A stretch of 8,126 nucleotides of DNA from Flavobacteriales bacterium UBA2040 (lineage in GTDB: Bacteria; Bacteroidota; Bacteroidia; Flavobacteriales_D; Crocinitomicaceae): NCBI GenBank assembly GCA_002332715.1, contig DDBE01000194.1, forward strand, positions 1-8,126. The letters are read 5' to 3'. The notes below the pieces were generated by a model. The model was given only the letters and a program-made list of their open reading frames with translations. It did not search any database and was not told the DNA's origin. Below are positions 6,641 to 8,126 of the stretch, in pieces (positions within the stretch are counted from its first letter, which is position 1; every line of letters begins with the position of its first letter). The position numbers were made by a program, and so were the translations under genes.

Positions 6641-8126
6641 TTAAATATGGAACGTCAAGGTGATTTCGCCAACTTGGATACAATCACCATGATTTAACTC
6701 TGCCTCGGAAACTTTCACGTCATTGACGAAAATTCCATTTGAACTATTCAAGTCGCGAATGGTATAGACATAATCATAAAAAATCAATTGAAAGTGGTTT
6801 CTTGAAACTGTTGGATGATTGATTGTCCAATCATTGTTTGCATCACGACCAACTGTTAAGCGTGGCGTTTGAATTTGAAAACTACCTGTTTCGTTGCCAA
6901 ATCGAAATTCAAACCAAGGTAGGTTTCCTCTTTCTAACATTTTCTGCAACTGATTCTCATCTTCTTGAGCTTGCTTTTGGGCCTGTTTTTCACGCATCAA
7001 AGCCTCTGCTTCAAGTCTTTCATCTTCTTTCATGCGTTGCAGCTCCATTTCTTGTTTAGCCAATTTTTGTTCTGCCTCGCGTTGGTTCAGCTCTATTTCA
7101 GCATATTCTTTTTTCCGTTGGATTTCTAATTCTTCTTTTTTGAGTTTGTTCTTTTTGAACATCATGAAAATGAGAATGACTAATCCAATAAAAAGAGTGA
7201 ATATAATCACTGAAATGAGTAGGTTGTCTTGAATTAACTCAACAATATTTTTTGATGGAACTGGCAAACTAAAACCAGATTGCCCATCCTTGGAATCAAT
7301 CTTTACCGTATGGTTTTTTCCGTCTTTTTCAAATGAAGAAGTGTAGCTAAATGGATAATACAATCCAGCATGACGACGTTCAAAATCAGTTAAAAAAGTT
7401 GCAATGGCTTGCGAAACAGCATTGACATCATTCGTTGATTCGATGATATAGCCTCCGTATGTTTGAGCACATAATTCTTCAATATCATAAAACGTACTTT
7501 TCTTGAAAAAAGTAACTCCATAAATTGGAATGTCCATTCTTCTAGATCGGGGGCCTGGAAGTTCCCCTGTTAGTACGGGTGGCATGGAACGGTCGTCGGA
7601 AAGAACAAAAATACTCGCTGGTAAATCCAAGTTTTGTGCTTCTAATAAATTTAACGCTTCATTGATTGCAATATGCGTTTGAACGCGTCCGTTATATTCA
7701 ATGCGTTTGTTCTCTTGGATTTTATCAACACGAGCTAATAATTCTTGCACGTTGTCCGTAAAATTCCATTTTGAAGGAAATAAAATCTGTTTTTCAATAA
7801 GGCAACTGAAACCAACAATTTCAACTTTATCACCCTTTTTTATTGAACCATTTTCAAAGGCAGAAGATAATACATCTTTATACCATTGCATTTCAGCATC
7901 ATTAGCTGAATTTCGAATAAGGAAAACAATTGTTTTGTTTGCAGCAATAGAGTCGGGCTTTTGAAAAGTTTCAAATTGAACATTGACGGGTTGATCATCT
8001 TCATAGAATTGAATACCTTCGGTTTTAACGCCCTCAGGATCCCGAACCCATAATTTTCACTTTACTTCGGGAAAGTTGTCGGTGTTTATTCCGCGCACAT
8101 CAATTTCATTTTTTTGGGCTACCAAA
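6641..8126 (-). CDS. vWA-like domain - transmembrane - coiled coil - FHA protein; 5' partial, interrupted by an in-frame TGA
   Basis: Probable envelope sensor or scaffold. Counting residues from the first in-frame ATG (7891-7889): vWA domain to about 175, a beta-rich tail to about 210 (YYPFSY, then DGKNH, as in VWFA-related proteins), membrane span 223-245, a basic stop-transfer KKNKLKK, a Glu/Lys/Gln-rich coiled coil 249-320, and FHA 325-416 (GR 348-349, SRNH 363-366, NSSNG 382-386). That ATG is probably not the true start. Upstream codons in the same frame supply the first vWA strand (KTIVFLIRNSAN) and a preceding segment KLWVRDPEG, then a TGA at 8057-8059, then 22 more codons (LVAQKNEIDVRG...NFPEVK) to the window edge. 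LVAQ looks like the end of a signal peptide, so the true start should lie just beyond the window. The MIDAS DxSxS motif is degenerate (RNSAN), although Thr72 and an Asp at 99-100 remain. The FHA end is inside the cell. Whether the TGA makes it a pseudogene is unresolved. Confidence 0.85.
8057..8059 (-). other. In-frame TGA splitting the vWA-FHA reading frame
   Basis: Reading the minus strand, the codons are GAA GTA AAG TGA AAA TTA TGG. The frame is open for 22 codons before it and for more than 470 after it, and both sides read as one continuous protein (…NFPEVK / KLWVRDPEG…). No ATG, GTG or TTG lies in this frame between the TGA and the Met at 7891. A downstream start would therefore remove the first vWA strand and the export signal. 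A single base change to CGA, TGG, TCA or another sense codon would restore the gene. It could be a real nonsense mutation or a sequencing or assembly error near a sequence end. Confidence 0.8.

Noticed and set aside
6625..6660. Promoter or terminator between the vWA-FHA and PP2C genes, suggested by TATAAAAT-like sequence.
   Set aside because: Only 16 nt separate the genes. The A/T-rich motif is expected by composition, no Bacteroidota -33/-7 pair at proper spacing was seen, and there is no hairpin.
6823..7964. Plus-strand open frames opposite the vWA-FHA gene (6823-7059, 7032-7232, 7701-7964).
   Set aside because: Shadows of the coiled-coil and vWA coding region, with no domain or plausible start context.
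8000..8059. Selenocysteine insertion at the in-frame TGA, with a weak 4-bp stem (TCGG/CTGA around GATC) about 12-25 nt downstream.
   Set aside because: The stem is too short to be a convincing SECIS. The position lies in a beta segment before a vWA domain with no redox motif, and no sel genes are in view.
8085..8117. A short reading frame starting at the ATG after the A-rich run (MKLMCAE then stop).
   Set aside because: Only seven codons, out of frame with the vWA-FHA protein. The overlapping frame reads as the expected signal peptide end and mature N-terminus.
4283..8126. Assignment of the vWA, PP2C and kinase genes as a TerY-P (tellurium resistance) triad.
   Set aside because: The vWA protein here is membrane-spanning with an FHA domain, the kinase lacks the extra C-terminal domains of that triad, and no ter genes are visible. 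Only the general grouping is similar.

Overview
The window is a compact run of six genes, all read right to left on the minus strand, with almost no non-coding DNA. Base composition is strongly A+T-rich, gene starts lack clear Shine-Dalgarno sequences, and the proteins combine von Willebrand A (vWA), FHA, PP2C and LysM domains. This suggests a member of the Bacteroidota, perhaps a flavobacterium-like lineage. That placement is inference from style, not from a marker gene.

In transcription order: (1) a vWA-like extracytoplasmic domain, one membrane span, a coiled coil and a cytoplasmic FHA domain (8126-6641; the 5' end is outside the window and the frame carries an in-frame TGA at 8057-8059); (2) a PP2C-type Ser/Thr phosphatase with a membrane span and an extracytoplasmic C-terminus ending in LysM (6624-5092); (3) a soluble Hanks-type Ser/Thr kinase with no membrane span (5092-4283); (4) a cytoplasmic FHA domain, a membrane span and an extracytoplasmic M48-type zinc metallopeptidase (4286-3030); (5) a membrane-anchored protein resembling the LEA-2/WHy family, probably with two copies of the fold (3030-2101); (6) a half-size ABCG-type transporter preceded by two FHA domains (2108-1, 3' end outside the window).

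Genes 2-6 overlap by 1, 4, 1 and 8 nucleotides in turn, and genes 1 and 2 are separated by only 16 nucleotides. They are almost certainly one operon with coupled translation. The kinase could phosphorylate threonines, the PP2C could remove the phosphates, and four FHA domains (one each in genes 1 and 4, two in gene 6) could read them. Three of the effectors or sensors span the inner membrane, with FHA or phosphatase domains inside and vWA, LysM or peptidase domains outside. The simplest reading is an envelope phospho-threonine circuit that links wall or periplasmic state to a peptidase and an exporter. The individual families are well known. The exact combination, and the domain fusions PP2C-TM-LysM and FHA-TM-M48, are not an assembly I recognise as a named system.

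No tRNA, rRNA, insertion sequence, CRISPR array, promoter or terminator is supported inside the window. No stretch over 300 bases is without a gene.
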